A stretch of 64,000 nt of DNA, from assembly GCF_031127905.1 (NCBI RefSeq), contig NZ_JARXIC010000016.1, positions 1 through 64,000 of the forward strand, written 5' to 3'. The DNA is from Thalassobacterium sedimentorum. Lineage in GTDB: Bacteria > Verrucomicrobiota > Verrucomicrobiia > Opitutales > Coraliomargaritaceae. The notes under the pieces are model-generated. The model did no database searches. It saw nothing but the letters and a program-made list of their open reading frames with translations, and had not been told where the DNA came from. Each line of letters begins with the position of its first letter. The first letter of the stretch is position 1. The translations under genes and the position numbers were made by a program. Positions 39,016 through 48,495 of the stretch are shown piece after piece.

Positions 39016-40461
39016 TCATCGACCCGAAACGACCTCTAAAGGCATTATTGTTGAGTGCGACTGAATTTTGAATTCTTCACTCCAGGGATACCCATAATCT
39101 GGCCCCTCTTCCATATATGGAATTTGAGAACGCACCCACTCGCCAGATATCGAAGTAACATCGACTCCCTGAGCGACCGCTTCGGACGAAGCAATACCAG
39201 CCGCCTCGCCAACCGCATGCATCGTTGCCATCACACGGACTGCAGCAGAAGCTTCATGCGAAGCAGATAAAGCTCGACAGGCAACCAATAGATTTGAGCA
39301 CGAAGGACTCACCAAACTTCTAAATGGAATTTCATAGAAATCATCTTCCGGTGGCCCAAATGAACTAAGAACCCGCCCTCTAGCGCCATCTTGTTGATGC
39401 AGATCTTTCGCACCTTTCGGATTATGTATATCAATAAAATAACGTGACCTTGCTATTCCATCTTTAAATTTCTTAGCCTCAACTATATCTTCAGTAGTCA
39501 TAGTATATAGTCCATGGATATGGCGCGTCTCACGGATACCCACCTGACAGGCAACTTTATCAATAAATGCATTCTTAAAATATGGGACATTCTCCACTAG
39601 CCACTCCCCTAGGACATAGGCCTGACGACGTCCCTCGATTTCCGCTAAAGTAAGATCTTCAGTAGATAAACCAGAGACGCATGTAATGCGAGTCATATTA
39701 AAATGCAATACACCAGGTCGTGGATAATCGTAGAAGTGTATAAAATTCCGATAAGGGTAGTGAAGTTCACCCGCTGCTAAAGCTCTCTGAAAATATGGCT
39801 CCACCAAATCTCGAGCGGCACGCATACTACCCGCAGCATACATATCTCTTTTATCAACATTCGCCATCCGAAAGCTGACTGTCATCGCTTGCGTCAATCC
39901 GTCGGAAGAACGGCCAACCGAAAATGAACAACCAACACTTGCCGCGAGATCGCCATCCCCCGAACAATCGATAAAAGTCTTTGCTCGATACTCCGTCTCA
40001 CCTCCTTTTGAAATAGTTTTGATGGATACGATACGATCGCCGTCTTGCTGCACGCCACGCAATTGCGTATGATATCGAACAACTACACCAGCTTCGATAA
40101 GCGCAGCATCATAGACCCGTTTTAGCAATTCTTCATCGAATGCTGCATCCATCAGGACCGAACCAAATCCTCCCCTTTCATGAAGCCGACAAGCAATTTC
40201 CTTAAAAATACCCCCAATAAGTGAAGCACGCTTTTTATCAGGCGCCAATTGATCTCTATATGCGTGTCCGGAAAAAGGATTTACCAATGCCGCAGTTGCC
40301 ATCCCACCACAAAATCCATAGCGTTCGATCAATAAAGTTTTTGCTCCTCGTCTTGCCGATGCCAAAGCTGCTGCAATACCAGATGGCCCCCCCCCACAAA
40401 CAATTACATCGTAAGACCGAGCCTTCTGTGAATTTGCATTTTTAGGTATATCAGAGTTCAT
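39016..40461 (-). CDS. FAD-dependent oxidoreductase (FAD_oxidored family)
   Basis: A 481-residue flavoprotein. The N-terminal FAD-binding motif is DVIVCGGGPSGIAAALASARRGAKTLL (GxGxxG, then an acidic end LIER), followed by GFCGGMATAA and the second FAD motif FIDCSGDGDLAASVG. The C-terminal part has SHEASAAVRVMATMHAVGEAAGIA, a family hallmark. Members are often annotated as xanthan-lyase-like or 3-ketoglycoside-related oxidoreductases in Bacteroidota and Verrucomicrobiota, but the substrate is unknown. The start is the ATG at 40461; the upstream extension overlaps the divergent LacI region. It heads the minus-strand operon toward the symporter. Confidence 0.88.
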   Translation of the reverse strand: MNSDIPKNANSQKARSYDVIVCGGGPSGIAAALASARRGAKTLLIERYGFCGGMATAALVNPFSGHAYRDQLAPDKKRASLIGGIFKEIACRLHERGGFGSVLMDAAFDEELLKRVYDAALIEAGVVVRYHTQLRGVQQDGDRIVSIKTISKGGETEYRAKTFIDCSGDGDLAASVGCSFSVGRSSDGLTQAMTVSFRMANVDKRDMYAAGSMRAARDLVEPYFQRALAAGELHYPYRNFIHFYDYPRPGVLHFNMTRITCVSGLSTEDLTLAEIEGRRQAYVLGEWLVENVPYFKNAFIDKVACQVGIRETRHIHGLYTMTTEDIVEAKKFKDGIARSRYFIDIHNPKGAKDLHQQDGARGRVLSSFGPPEDDFYEIPFRSLVSPSCSNLLVACRALSASHEASAAVRVMATMHAVGEAAGIASSEAVAQGVDVTSISGEWVRSQIPYMEEGPDYGYPWSEEFKIQSHSTIMPLEVVSGR

Positions 40462-40504
40462 CAATGCAACCTGAATACGAACCAAATAATTGGGAATAAC
40501 TGCC

Positions 40505-40533
40505 TTACTATTTCTGTAAAATAAGCCTATAAT
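40505..40533 (+). promoter_or_regulatory. Candidate promoter of the LacI-type regulator gene
   Basis: A perfect -10 box TATAAT lies at 40528-40533, 17 bp after the weak -35 candidate TTACTA (about 40505-40510). It is about 40 bp upstream of the LacI ATG at 40573, in the 111-bp divergent region shared with the FAD-oxidoreductase gene. The same region also holds a minus-strand candidate (TTGATG, 17 bp, TATAGG) for the oxidoreductase operon. Confidence 0.4.
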
Positions 40534-40572
40534 TACTTGATCCCCAATCATCAAACAACAATCATTCATCCA

Positions 40573-41616
40573 ATGAAAGGACATGTATCTCAACGAGATT
40601 TAGCAAAAATTGCTGGTGTATCACCAATGACGGTATCACTTTCACTAAGAAGCCACCCTTCTATCCCAGAACAAACGAGAATTCGAATTCAAAAACTAGC
40701 GGTAAAACACAACTATCACCCCGACCCTGCCCTATCAGCGCTGAATGCATACCGCACTTCCAGTGCTGCACCAAAATTCCAAGGCACCATCGGCTGGGTC
40801 ACAGCCTTTGCAACAAAAACCGGCTGGAAAGAAATGATTCAGCTCTCTGGTTATTACGATGGCGTAAGAAAAAGAGCACAAGAACTCGGCTACAAAATTG
40901 AACATTTTTGGATAAAAGAGCCCAAAATGAGTGCACCCCGCGCAACCAACATTCTCCTGGCTCGGAACATTCAAGGGCTCATCATCGCCCCACTGCCAAC
41001 CTCTCATTCAAAAATTGAACTCAAATGGGAGCATTTTTCATCAGTCACGCTCGGATACTCGTTAGAATCACCTAAACTGCATGTCATCATGAATAACCAA
41101 TTTCGGAACATCAGGTCTGTAGTTAAAAAGCTTCATAATTTGGGTTACCGTCGTATAGGATTTGCCATGCCATCTGCAAATGATGAACGTGTTGACCACA
41201 ATTATCTCGGAGGCTATTGGATCGCCCAACGCGAATTAAGACTCTCATCAACAAGCGACAGCCCTCCGCCGCTGCTAGCAAATGACTTCAATGAAAGAAC
41301 CTTCCTAGACTGGCTAAAATCAAACAATCCAGACGCAATTATCATCTCCTCTACTCTCATTCACGAAATTAAAGGCTGGCTAAAAAAGATCCACCTTGAA
41401 GTGCCTAATGACATCGGTCTTGCAGTTGCCGCAACTCCTTATCAAGACGATTATATTTCTGGCATCGATGAAGGCGTTTGCTCCATCGGGCATCAAGCCG
41501 TTGAATCAGTAGTGAGCATGATACATCATAATGACAAGGGCATTCCAAAACAACCCTTCAGCATTTTAGCTGAAGGCACATGGAAAGATGGAAAAACCAC
41601 TCGCACACTCAAGTAA
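40573..41616 (+). CDS. LacI-family transcriptional regulator
   Basis: A 347-residue repressor-type regulator. The N-terminal helix-turn-helix is VSQRDLAKIAGVSPMTVSLSLRSHPSI followed by the hinge pattern (PDPALSALNAYR). The periplasmic-binding-protein-like effector domain covers about 65-345 (TIGWVTAF, RIGFAMPSANDERVDH, DIGLAVAATPYQDD). It is divergent from the oxidoreductase operon and should control it and perhaps the second propeller unit in response to a sugar-like ligand. The frame begins at a TTG at 40537, but the ATG at 40573 fits the HTH start. The hinge lacks the usual long LacI hinge helix sequence LxAxAR, which is common in this PVC subgroup. Confidence 0.9.
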   Translation: MKGHVSQRDLAKIAGVSPMTVSLSLRSHPSIPEQTRIRIQKLAVKHNYHPDPALSALNAYRTSSAAPKFQGTIGWVTAFATKTGWKEMIQLSGYYDGVRKRAQELGYKIEHFWIKEPKMSAPRATNILLARNIQGLIIAPLPTSHSKIELKWEHFSSVTLGYSLESPKLHVIMNNQFRNIRSVVKKLHNLGYRRIGFAMPSANDERVDHNYLGGYWIAQRELRLSSTSDSPPPLLANDFNERTFLDWLKSNNPDAIIISSTLIHEIKGWLKKIHLEVPNDIGLAVAATPYQDDYISGIDEGVCSIGHQAVESVVSMIHHNDKGIPKQPFSILAEGTWKDGKTTRTLK

Positions 41617-41627
41617 CGTCTTGAGTA

Positions 41628-42752
41628 TTAATCAAAGTGAGGTCTCCAAAGAGTTGCAGCAATGTGCTGCTCAGTCATTTCTTTAGTCGAATAATAATAC
41701 ACGACGACGACAGTACCATCCTCTCGAACTACTGCACGAGGATATCCAATATCCCAACTAATCCCATCATCTCTAAGGATAATCTCATCACTCCAATTAT
41801 GTCCACCATCTCTACTTAACTTTGCTCTCAACCCAAAAGGTCGTCCTCGCCATCCGTAAATTGCAGCCAATCGAGTCCCGCCCAAGTTAACTAAGACAGC
41901 AGGATTCGTAGAGCCCTTCTCCAGAAGACTAATATGCTCCCACGTCCGACCATGATCTGTAGATTCATAAACATCAGTCCACTTCCTTCGATTCACTCTT
42001 TGACGCAATGTACACACTAGATGACCATCTTCGATCTCAACAGCCGAGGGCATCGTAGAAAAAGCAGGCAGTTCCGAATCAGGCAAGCCTTCTCCCAAAT
42101 CAGGACCAATCCAAGAAATAAACTCAAAAGTTTTTCCGCGGTCACTCGTTTCCACCATAAATGATCGACCACGCCCCAACTTAGTACTATGAGCTCGCGG
42201 AGATGAAGTCAAAAAGACAAGCGCTGAATCACCTCCAGTTACGATATAATTTGTACGGGCAATTAGATTTGGATCTTCAAATCTTTGTAATTCGAATGGC
42301 CCTTCCCAGGTCAACCCACGATCATTCGAATAATGGTAACTATCATATCTGAACTTCATCGCAAAATTCGGCGACAGAAAACTATCAGCATCAAAATCAC
42401 TAGACGCCTTTAAATCAGACCTTCTAAACCCTACAGCATCGTAAGCCGACTCTCGTTCCCATGTATGCCCTCCGTCTTGACTACGAGAAAATGCAACCTG
42501 CATTCTCTCCTCAGGGTCAATGCTATGCTTTCCATCTCTATATTTATATTTACCAATATTATATCCAACCAGAATGTCATCTCCCCAGATCCAGATACCT
42601 TGATTTGCAGGCCAACCAGCAAATTCGTCTTTATCATAAGACACAATAATATGCTCAACATCCGGCGCAGCTAAGACAGGAGCCCCCCTCCCAAGGAAGG
42701 ATAATAAAACCAATAGTCTTAGGGATTTATATATATATAATTTAACTCTCAT
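41628..42752 (-). CDS. Secreted Asp-box beta-propeller protein, sialidase-like (paralogue 2)
   Basis: A 374-residue exported protein with a cleavable signal peptide (about 1-28, ending VLAAPD) rather than a lipobox. Asp-boxes include SQDGGHTW, SNDRGLTW, TSDRGKTF, STDHGRTW and SRDGGHNW. Strong conserved blocks shared with paralogue 1 are EFAGWPAN, HSID, SPNFAMK, ARTNYIVTG, RQRVNRRKWTD and WDIGYPRA. As in paralogue 1, the classical sialidase RIP motif is not seen. The gene follows the pseudopilin gene after 29 bp, so the two are probably co-transcribed from the promoter region at about 43400. Convergent with the LacI gene. Confidence 0.85.
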   Translation of the reverse strand: MRVKLYIYKSLRLLVLLSFLGRGAPVLAAPDVEHIIVSYDKDEFAGWPANQGIWIWGDDILVGYNIGKYKYRDGKHSIDPEERMQVAFSRSQDGGHTWERESAYDAVGFRRSDLKASSDFDADSFLSPNFAMKFRYDSYHYSNDRGLTWEGPFELQRFEDPNLIARTNYIVTGGDSALVFLTSSPRAHSTKLGRGRSFMVETSDRGKTFEFISWIGPDLGEGLPDSELPAFSTMPSAVEIEDGHLVCTLRQRVNRRKWTDVYESTDHGRTWEHISLLEKGSTNPAVLVNLGGTRLAAIYGWRGRPFGLRAKLSRDGGHNWSDEIILRDDGISWDIGYPRAVVREDGTVVVVYYYSTKEMTEQHIAATLWRPHFD

Positions 42753-42781
42753 AATAATTAGCGGATAATAAATCCCTGAAA

Positions 42782-43396
42782 TTAATTAGTTTCGAACACC
42801 ATGCACTCACTTAGCTTATCTTTGCTTAATGCTTCTACATGATTATCAGCAAACAGAGTATGATATTTACTTCCATGCCATGGCTCACCTGGATCCTGAG
42901 TCCCCGGAGGCTTACTCTCAACCCCACCTCGATCCCACATAATGGCAAAACTAGCCGGATTGAGCAAACGCTTCAAATCAAGCTCCCACATCGTAACATT
43001 TGGTGAATAAGTCACCGTCCAAACGTCAGGCCCAGAAGGACAGCGCCACACTCCTTGCAAACTAGTAGAGTCCACCGATTCATCCATAGAATGCGCGATA
43101 TATGGCTGCAAATCGACAAGCGCGACCTTCTTAACAGCCTTAAACGCGCTGGAAAGACCATCCTTCCCAGGGAGAAACCCACTATTCATTTGAGAATATA
43201 GACTCAACGCGACCCCAATCTGCCGAAGGTTTGACTGACACTTTGCAGACTCGCCTTGTTCACGAACGGACGCAAACACAGGCACAAGTATCGCAATTAA
43301 TACACCAACAATCGCGATAACCGATAACAATTCAATTAATGTAAATGCACGTGAGCAATTACGAAATAATATACACGAAGGGGGAATGGTTTTCAT
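42782..43396 (-). CDS. Prepilin-type protein with PVC-specific C-terminal domain
   Basis: A 204-residue protein starting with a type III prepilin leader: a short positively charged region, then the peptidase cleavage site RAFTLIELL and a hydrophobic helix (about 17-43). The globular part ends with WHGSKYHTLFADNHVEAL, a pattern seen in the abundant prepilin-like proteins of Verrucomicrobiota and Planctomycetota that are often encoded in glycan-utilisation loci. It should be processed by a prepilin peptidase and assembled or anchored by a type II-like system. It precedes the second propeller gene and is preceded by the 39-bp palindrome at 43400. Confidence 0.85.
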   Translation of the reverse strand: MKTIPPSCILFRNCSRAFTLIELLSVIAIVGVLIAILVPVFASVREQGESAKCQSNLRQIGVALSLYSQMNSGFLPGKDGLSSAFKAVKKVALVDLQPYIAHSMDESVDSTSLQGVWRCPSGPDVWTVTYSPNVTMWELDLKRLLNPASFAIMWDRGGVESKPPGTQDPGEPWHGSKYHTLFADNHVEALSKDKLSECMVFETN

Positions 43397-43399
43397 AAA

Positions 43400-43438
43400 G
43401 TATGTAAGGGTAAGTGAACGTCACCTACCTTTGCATAC
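43400..43438. promoter_or_regulatory. 39-bp near-perfect palindrome before the pseudopilin gene
   Basis: Left arm GTATGTAAGGGTA and right arm TACCTTTGCATAC, with the inner pair GTGA/TCAC around a central ACG. Of the 19 pairs around centre 43419, all but a few are perfect or G-T, with one clear mismatch next to the inner stem and the central triplet. It begins 4 bp upstream of the pseudopilin ATG. It may be an operator, an RNA hairpin covering the ribosome-binding region, or both. No T-run. Confidence 0.6.
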
Positions 43439-43866
43439 CAAATCGACATGCGACAGTACAACGAAATTATATCTGTAAAGTTTAACCTTCAACTCAAATA
43501 AAGCTCTTCCGCAGGCGACGAACAACTAAAGTTCATCACCACATATCCTTTCAGAGCAAGCAACCCGTGCATCTCATAGTCGAATTCAGTCCGCCAGTCG
43601 ATAAACTAGTGGAAGGTCGCTAGCGCGACCTATTGGTTGCAGAGCAAATCGACCAGTCAAACTCTATATAAGCATGAACACGCGACGAAGTCCCACAAGT
43701 CACTTTCAGACCAAAGTTACCAATTGTGCAAAATGCAACGACATGAAACTAAATACGCCCGCTAGCACTCGAGTTCTGGACGCTTGTCGCAAAGGACGAT
43801 CGGATATCGGAGGAGTTCCACGACATTGCCCAAGACGAACTAAACGCAATACGATCCAACAGCTGA
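43439..43866. other. Long intergenic region with one hairpin, no gene seen
   Basis: This stretch between the pseudopilin and sufU genes holds no convincing gene. A perfect hairpin, AGGTCGC/GCGACCT with loop TAGC, lies at 43614-43631; it has no T-run. A 70-codon frame at 43674-43886 lacks any start context and overlaps sufU. Promoter elements for the pseudopilin gene are expected at 43440-43500. Confidence 0.5.
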
Positions 43867-44319
43867 CTACTCCGAAACTGTTTTAGCCTCACCGCGTAGC
43901 GCCGCTTGATAAGTATGCCAAGGAAGCGTAGCGCACTTGATACGCGCTGGAAACTTACGTACACCTGCAAGTGATGCGAGCTCGCCAGCAGTTTCCAAAC
44001 CAGGGCTGCTGTCCGTATTCGAATTCAAAATACGACTTAAGCCACTACGGATCGATTCGCCCTCTACAACACTTTGGCCGAACAATGCCTCTGTCATCAT
44101 CGAGGCACTGGACTTACAGATTGCGCAACAGGCGGCTTCAAATTGAATGGCTTCAATACGGTCATTCACGATGCGCAGGAAGACTGTAATCTTATCACCA
44201 CAAAGAGGATTGTAGCCCTCGGCCTGATGAGTCGCTTCCGTCAGCGCCCCATAATGACGCGGGCGCTTATTATGATCGAGAATAATCGATTGGTAGAGCT
44301 CGTGGAGATCGTCGGACAT
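43867..44319 (-). CDS. sufU: SufU-type Fe-S cluster scaffold/sulfur transfer protein
   Basis: A 150-residue protein of the IscU/SufU family, of SufU type by the insertion between the second and third Cys. Cys40 (NPLCGDK), Cys65 (CCAIC; the family usually has GCAIS, so Cys68 replaces a Ser) and Cys129 (IKCATLPW) are the expected zinc/sulfur-binding residues, with the Asp after Cys40 also kept. It should accept sulfur from a SufS desulfurase and serve Fe-S assembly. No sufB, sufC, sufD or sufS is in this window, so it is separated from its partners. Isolated, transcribed toward the catabolic locus. Confidence 0.88.
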   Translation of the reverse strand: MSDDLHELYQSIILDHNKRPRHYGALTEATHQAEGYNPLCGDKITVFLRIVNDRIEAIQFEAACCAICKSSASMMTEALFGQSVVEGESIRSGLSRILNSNTDSSPGLETAGELASLAGVRKFPARIKCATLPWHTYQAALRGEAKTVSE

Positions 44320-44377
44320 TTTAAAAGAGTGCTTAATTGGCAGGGGCGCGACTTGTCACATCGCTACATTTTTCCAT

Positions 44378-46393
44378 TCAGCTAGATTGAATTGATTGCA
44401 TTGCTTCCGCGAGATCCTTGGTCGATGCGAGGCATTGTGTGCCGAGGCAGACTTGAATCTGCTGGGCAGACAGGTCGACGCTTTGCAGGATGAAGCTTCG
44501 ACGCCAGGGTTGGGCGGCGAGACCGTCACGCACGGTGGACAGATCTACGCCTTGCCCGACTTTGATCACGACGATACCGGCCTGATGAGTCGCAGCAGCC
44601 TCGAGCCCGTGAGCCACACCAGAAGCAACTTTGCGCGCGTAATCAGCAAAGGCTGGCAACGTGGCCTCGAACTCGGCGGCATAGCAGCCTTCGCCAGTCA
44701 GCGCATAAAGCCCACTCAGTGCATGTAGCATCACTGAATTGCCAGACGGCGTTGCATTGTCAAACCACTCTTTACGCCGAGCAACCGGGGTTGCTGTCGC
44801 CTCAGAGGTGAAATAATAGCCGACCGAATGCGCATCGGTAAAGTCTTGCAAGGCCTGATCCACGCAAACTTGAGCACGGGCTTGATACCTAGCAGATGCA
44901 CCAGCATCGACCCAGTCGATTTTGGAAGCGATAGAGAGACAGGCTTCGGCTAAAAGTGCATAATCATGCAAAAAACCATCCACCTGAGCCCCACCAGCCT
45001 CGTAATAAACGGCTTTGAGCTGAATACCCGTCTCAGTTTCGGCGACCAGCTGATCCCACAAAAAATCAGCACATTGGCGTGCGCGCTGTATCCACTCAGG
45101 ACGATTAAAATAAAATCCAGCGTCCACGAGTGCCCGGATCAACATGGCATTCCATGCAGTGCTGACCTTAGTGTCCAGCCCCGGCGCTTCACGTTCGGCT
45201 TCCCGATGCTCGCGCAGTTGACGGCGGGCATCAGCGAGTTTTTCACGCACGGCAAAGTCGGGTTCCACCAACGCGGGATTACTGTTGCCTTGCTCAAAAT
45301 TCCCCTCAGCCGTAATATTATATGCGGCGCGCACTTCGCGCGCAAGCGAGGGCCCTAACACGGCGTCAACCTCTTCCGGCGTCCAGACGTAGAAACGGCC
45401 TTCTTCGCCCTCGCTATCCGCATCCAGCGCTGCGTAAAAGCCACCACCTGGCGCTGACATTTCACGCTCTAACCAAGCAATGGTTTCTGCAACCACAGCC
45501 GCATAGAGCGGATCTTGAGCATCAAGCCAAGCGCGTGTGTAGGCGTCAATCAGCAGCGCATTATCATAAAGCATCTTCTCAAAGTGGGGAATCAGCCAGT
45601 GGGCATCCACGCTATAGCGGGCAAAGCCGCCCCCGAATTGATCAAAAAGCCCACCGTGAGCCATCGCACGCAGCGTCGTGGCGCTAATGGCTTCAATTCG
45701 CTGGGCCAATTCAGGCTCAGCTTGAGCACGCAATGCACGCAGGAAATTAAGCGACATGGAAGGTGGAAATTTGGGCGCACTGCCAAAGCCTCCATATTGA
45801 TCATCATGATTACCGCAAATACCGACCGCTGCCTCGATCAGCAGCTCAGTATTCCAGGCGCCCGATGCCCCACCCATATTGGAAGCTTGAGTGCCCGCGA
45901 GAATGTTTTTTTGAATCGCCTCCGCATTTTCAATCAGCTCCTCCTTAGAGCGTTTATAAAAATCGGCGATTCGCATACACATCTGCGGCCACGGGATCAG
46001 CCCCTGACCTCGATCTTCCGGCGGAAAATAAGTGCCGCCGAAGAAAGGACGTCCGTCTGGCAGACAAAAGACATTCAGCGGCCAACCGCCCTGTTGCTGA
46101 ATCATTTGCACCGCTTCCATGTAAACTTGATCCACATCAGGCCGCTCCTCACGATCGACTTTCACGCAGATGAAGTGCTTATTCATAATACCTGCGATGT
46201 ATTCGTCCTCGAAGCTTTCGTGCGCCATGACGTGACACCAATGACAGGCGGAATAACCAATCGAAACCAGCAGCGGCTTGCCCGATTCTTCAGCAGCTTG
46301 AAGTGCTTCCTCGCCCCAAGGGTACCAGTCCACCGGGTTATGGGCGTGTTGCTGTAAATAAAGACTATTTTCTGCAGAAAGTCGATTAGGCAT
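44378..46393 (-). CDS. Thioredoxin-domain protein of the YyaL/DUF255 family
   Basis: A 671-residue protein of the YyaL/spermatogenesis-associated-protein-20 family. An N-terminal thioredoxin-like domain spans about 1-165 with the active-site-like Cys pair [14 protein letters not shown], preceded by [27 protein letters not shown], a family hallmark start. The remainder is a six-hairpin glycosidase-like alpha/alpha barrel ([29 protein letters not shown]-like, [12 protein letters not shown]). The function in bacteria is not known. The start at 46393 is chosen because the frame open to 46510 has no family similarity. It precedes sufU by 58 bp on the same strand. Confidence 0.9.
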   Translation of the reverse strand: MPNRLSAENSLYLQQHAHNPVDWYPWGEEALQAAEESGKPLLVSIGYSACHWCHVMAHESFEDEYIAGIMNKHFICVKVDREERPDVDQVYMEAVQMIQQQGGWPLNVFCLPDGRPFFGGTYFPPEDRGQGLIPWPQMCMRIADFYKRSKEELIENAEAIQKNILAGTQASNMGGASGAWNTELLIEAAVGICGNHDDQYGGFGSAPKFPPSMSLNFLRALRAQAEPELAQRIEAISATTLRAMAHGGLFDQFGGGFARYSVDAHWLIPHFEKMLYDNALLIDAYTRAWLDAQDPLYAAVVAETIAWLEREMSAPGGGFYAALDADSEGEEGRFYVWTPEEVDAVLGPSLAREVRAAYNITAEGNFEQGNSNPALVEPDFAVREKLADARRQLREHREAEREAPGLDTKVSTAWNAMLIRALVDAGFYFNRPEWIQRARQCADFLWDQLVAETETGIQLKAVYYEAGGAQVDGFLHDYALLAEACLSIASKIDWVDAGASARYQARAQVCVDQALQDFTDAHSVGYYFTSEATATPVARRKEWFDNATPSGNSVMLHALSGLYALTGEGCYAAEFEATLPAFADYARKVASGVAHGLEAAATHQAGIVVIKVGQGVDLSTVRDGLAAQPWRRSFILQSVDLSAQQIQVCLGTQCLASTKDLAEAMQSIQSS

Positions 46394-46584
46394 ATTATTG
46401 TTGGTAAGAGAGTTAAGAAATCTACTATAGGATCTCCAGCACGATGGCAAAGGAGACACTTTGGTTTTGGCCGATACCTTGTTAGTGTAAGCCATGCTCC
46501 AAAACCACAAGTCCGGATTTACTTATTAAGAAATTGCTTTGCAGCCACGGCCCTGTGCTTCAAAAGAGTAAGGTTCCGTAAACT

Positions 46585-48492
46585 ATGTCTTCAATCCGCA
46601 TACTATCTGACCGAGTCGCCAATCAAATCGCCGCTGGCGAAGTCATTGAGCGCCCAGTCGCCGTCGTCAAAGAACTGGTAGAAAACAGTATCGATGCAGG
46701 TGCCACCCGTATCGAAGTCGAATTTCGTAACGGCGGCAAATCCTACATACGAATTGAAGACAATGGCAAAGGCATGAGTCCGGATGAAGCCCTACTCTCG
46801 CTGGAGCGGCATGCCACCAGTAAGATTCGCGAAGCTTCGGACCTCAATGAAGTATCGAGCTTCGGCTTCCGCGGAGAAGCGCTCCCCTCTATCGCCTCAG
46901 TTTCACGCTTTACTCTGCGCACGCGTGCCGAGGGCTGGGAGCATGGCACCGAAATTAAAATCAACGGTGGTAAGATGCTCGAAAAAAAGGCCTGCGGTAT
47001 GCCGGTTGGCACCGTCATTGAAGTGGCTCAACTATTTAACTCGGTGCCGGCTCGACGCAAGTTCCTCAAGACAGACCCCACTGAAACCGCTCACATTACT
47101 TATAACACACGGCTCTTTGCGGTGGCTCATCCCAAGGTGGCGTTCCGCGTGCTGGAGGGAGGCCGCATAGTCTTTCAATCACCTGCCTGCGAAAGTTTGC
47201 GTGATCGTATTGCCGAGATTTGGGGCCGCAGCCTCGCGGACGACCTAATCCCCGTCGATGCATACGATTCCAAGACAGGCTATCGCCTAACTGGCCTGAC
47301 AGCGAAACCCGGCGTCGGACGTTCCACACGGCGCGAGCTAGTCACGTTGGTCAACCGTCGTCCCGTTGACAGTCGCACGCTCGGCTTTGCGGTATTAGAT
47401 GCCTACCACGGCCGCATTCAAAAAGGCCGCTACCCACCCGCCTTCCTATTTTTAGAGATCAACACTCAGGAAGTCGATGTCAACGTACACCCAGCAAAAC
47501 GCGAGGTACGCTTCCGCAATGATGGGGCCATTCGCCGCTTTGTATTAGGCGCGATCACAGAGACACTCATGACAGCTAGCGAGGCACAACGCGCACAGGC
47601 CACCTCCGAAATATCAGTAAAGACCAGCCATTCGAACGACCACCTGGAAGCCGAAAGCGAAACACCAGCCCCCTGTGATGTTGTCGAGTCATTTCAATCG
47701 ACATCCCCCCGACCTGCACTTGGAACAACTCCACGCTCCCAGCCATCAGTAACGCACGCTGCAAGCTCGCAAATAAAACCAACACCCCTGTCGCAAGCGC
47801 CGCAATCCACATCGAAGCCCAGTCCCCAAACAAAGCTCCCCACACCGACCCCAGCGGCCATCCCAAAGCCAGTCAACACAGTCCCCAAGCCGGCGACAGC
47901 CGCTGCTGCCACTGCCGCAACTTGGCGACTCATCACTCTACTCAAAAAACAATATGGACTGTTCGACACCCCCCGTGGGCTAGTCATGCTACACATACGC
48001 CACGCAGACCAGCGCGTACGCTTTGAACGCATATTACGAAGCTACAGAGAAAGTGCCCCCCCCAGCCAAGGGCTACTAATCCCACATCCAATCGAACTCG
48101 AACCGCTGGCATCAGAAGCCCTACTGGCACATCTGGACTTAGTGAATCAGCAAGGCTTCCATATTGAAGAATTCGGTCGACACTTTTATCGTATCGAAGC
48201 TGTGCCCGCCTGGTTACAGCCCGAGCAAGCTGAAGGCTTTGTGCGCGACATGGTGGATTTATTGCGTCAACGCGGCGGTTCCCGCAAACAGAACGAGCTC
48301 ATATGGGAAGCAGTTGCCAAATTAGCTGTCGAAGGCAGTTACCGACGCAGCGACACCACCAGTGAACCTGCGGTGCAGCAACTAGCCGAGTCTTTGCTTG
48401 GCTGTGAAACACCTCATACATCGCCATTTGGTAAGCCAACCTTTAGTGAAATTAGTTGGAGCGAATGGGAGCGCCGCTTCGGTAAAGAATAA
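46585..48492 (+). CDS. mutL: DNA mismatch repair protein MutL
   Basis: A 635-residue mismatch-repair protein. The N-terminal GHKL ATPase is intact: [33 protein letters not shown] and [10 protein letters not shown], then [14 protein letters not shown] at the end of the transducer domain. A Pro/Ser/Thr/Ala-rich linker runs about 335-445. The C-terminal dimerisation domain starts near 446, but the metal endonuclease motif DQHA-x2-E-x4-E reads [12 protein letters not shown] (471-482), so the acid residues and Gln are lost. MutL proteins lacking this motif are known mostly in gammaproteobacteria with MutH; here it is notable. The next gene follows 3 bp downstream. Confidence 0.95.
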   Translation: MSSIRILSDRVANQIAAGEVIERPVAVVKELVENSIDAGATRIEVEFRNGGKSYIRIEDNGKGMSPDEALLSLERHATSKIREASDLNEVSSFGFRGEALPSIASVSRFTLRTRAEGWEHGTEIKINGGKMLEKKACGMPVGTVIEVAQLFNSVPARRKFLKTDPTETAHITYNTRLFAVAHPKVAFRVLEGGRIVFQSPACESLRDRIAEIWGRSLADDLIPVDAYDSKTGYRLTGLTAKPGVGRSTRRELVTLVNRRPVDSRTLGFAVLDAYHGRIQKGRYPPAFLFLEINTQEVDVNVHPAKREVRFRNDGAIRRFVLGAITETLMTASEAQRAQATSEISVKTSHSNDHLEAESETPAPCDVVESFQSTSPRPALGTTPRSQPSVTHAASSQIKPTPLSQAPQSTSKPSPQTKLPTPTPAAIPKPVNTVPKPATAAAATAATWRLITLLKKQYGLFDTPRGLVMLHIRHADQRVRFERILRSYRESAPPSQGLLIPHPIELEPLASEALLAHLDLVNQQGFHIEEFGRHFYRIEAVPAWLQPEQAEGFVRDMVDLLRQRGGSRKQNELIWEAVAKLAVEGSYRRSDTTSEPAVQQLAESLLGCETPHTSPFGKPTFSEISWSEWERRFGKE

Positions 48493-48495
48493 TTA

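Noticed and set aside
43674-43886. 70-codon frame between the pseudopilin and sufU genes
   Set aside because: Overlaps the sufU coding end, no RBS and no family-like pattern.
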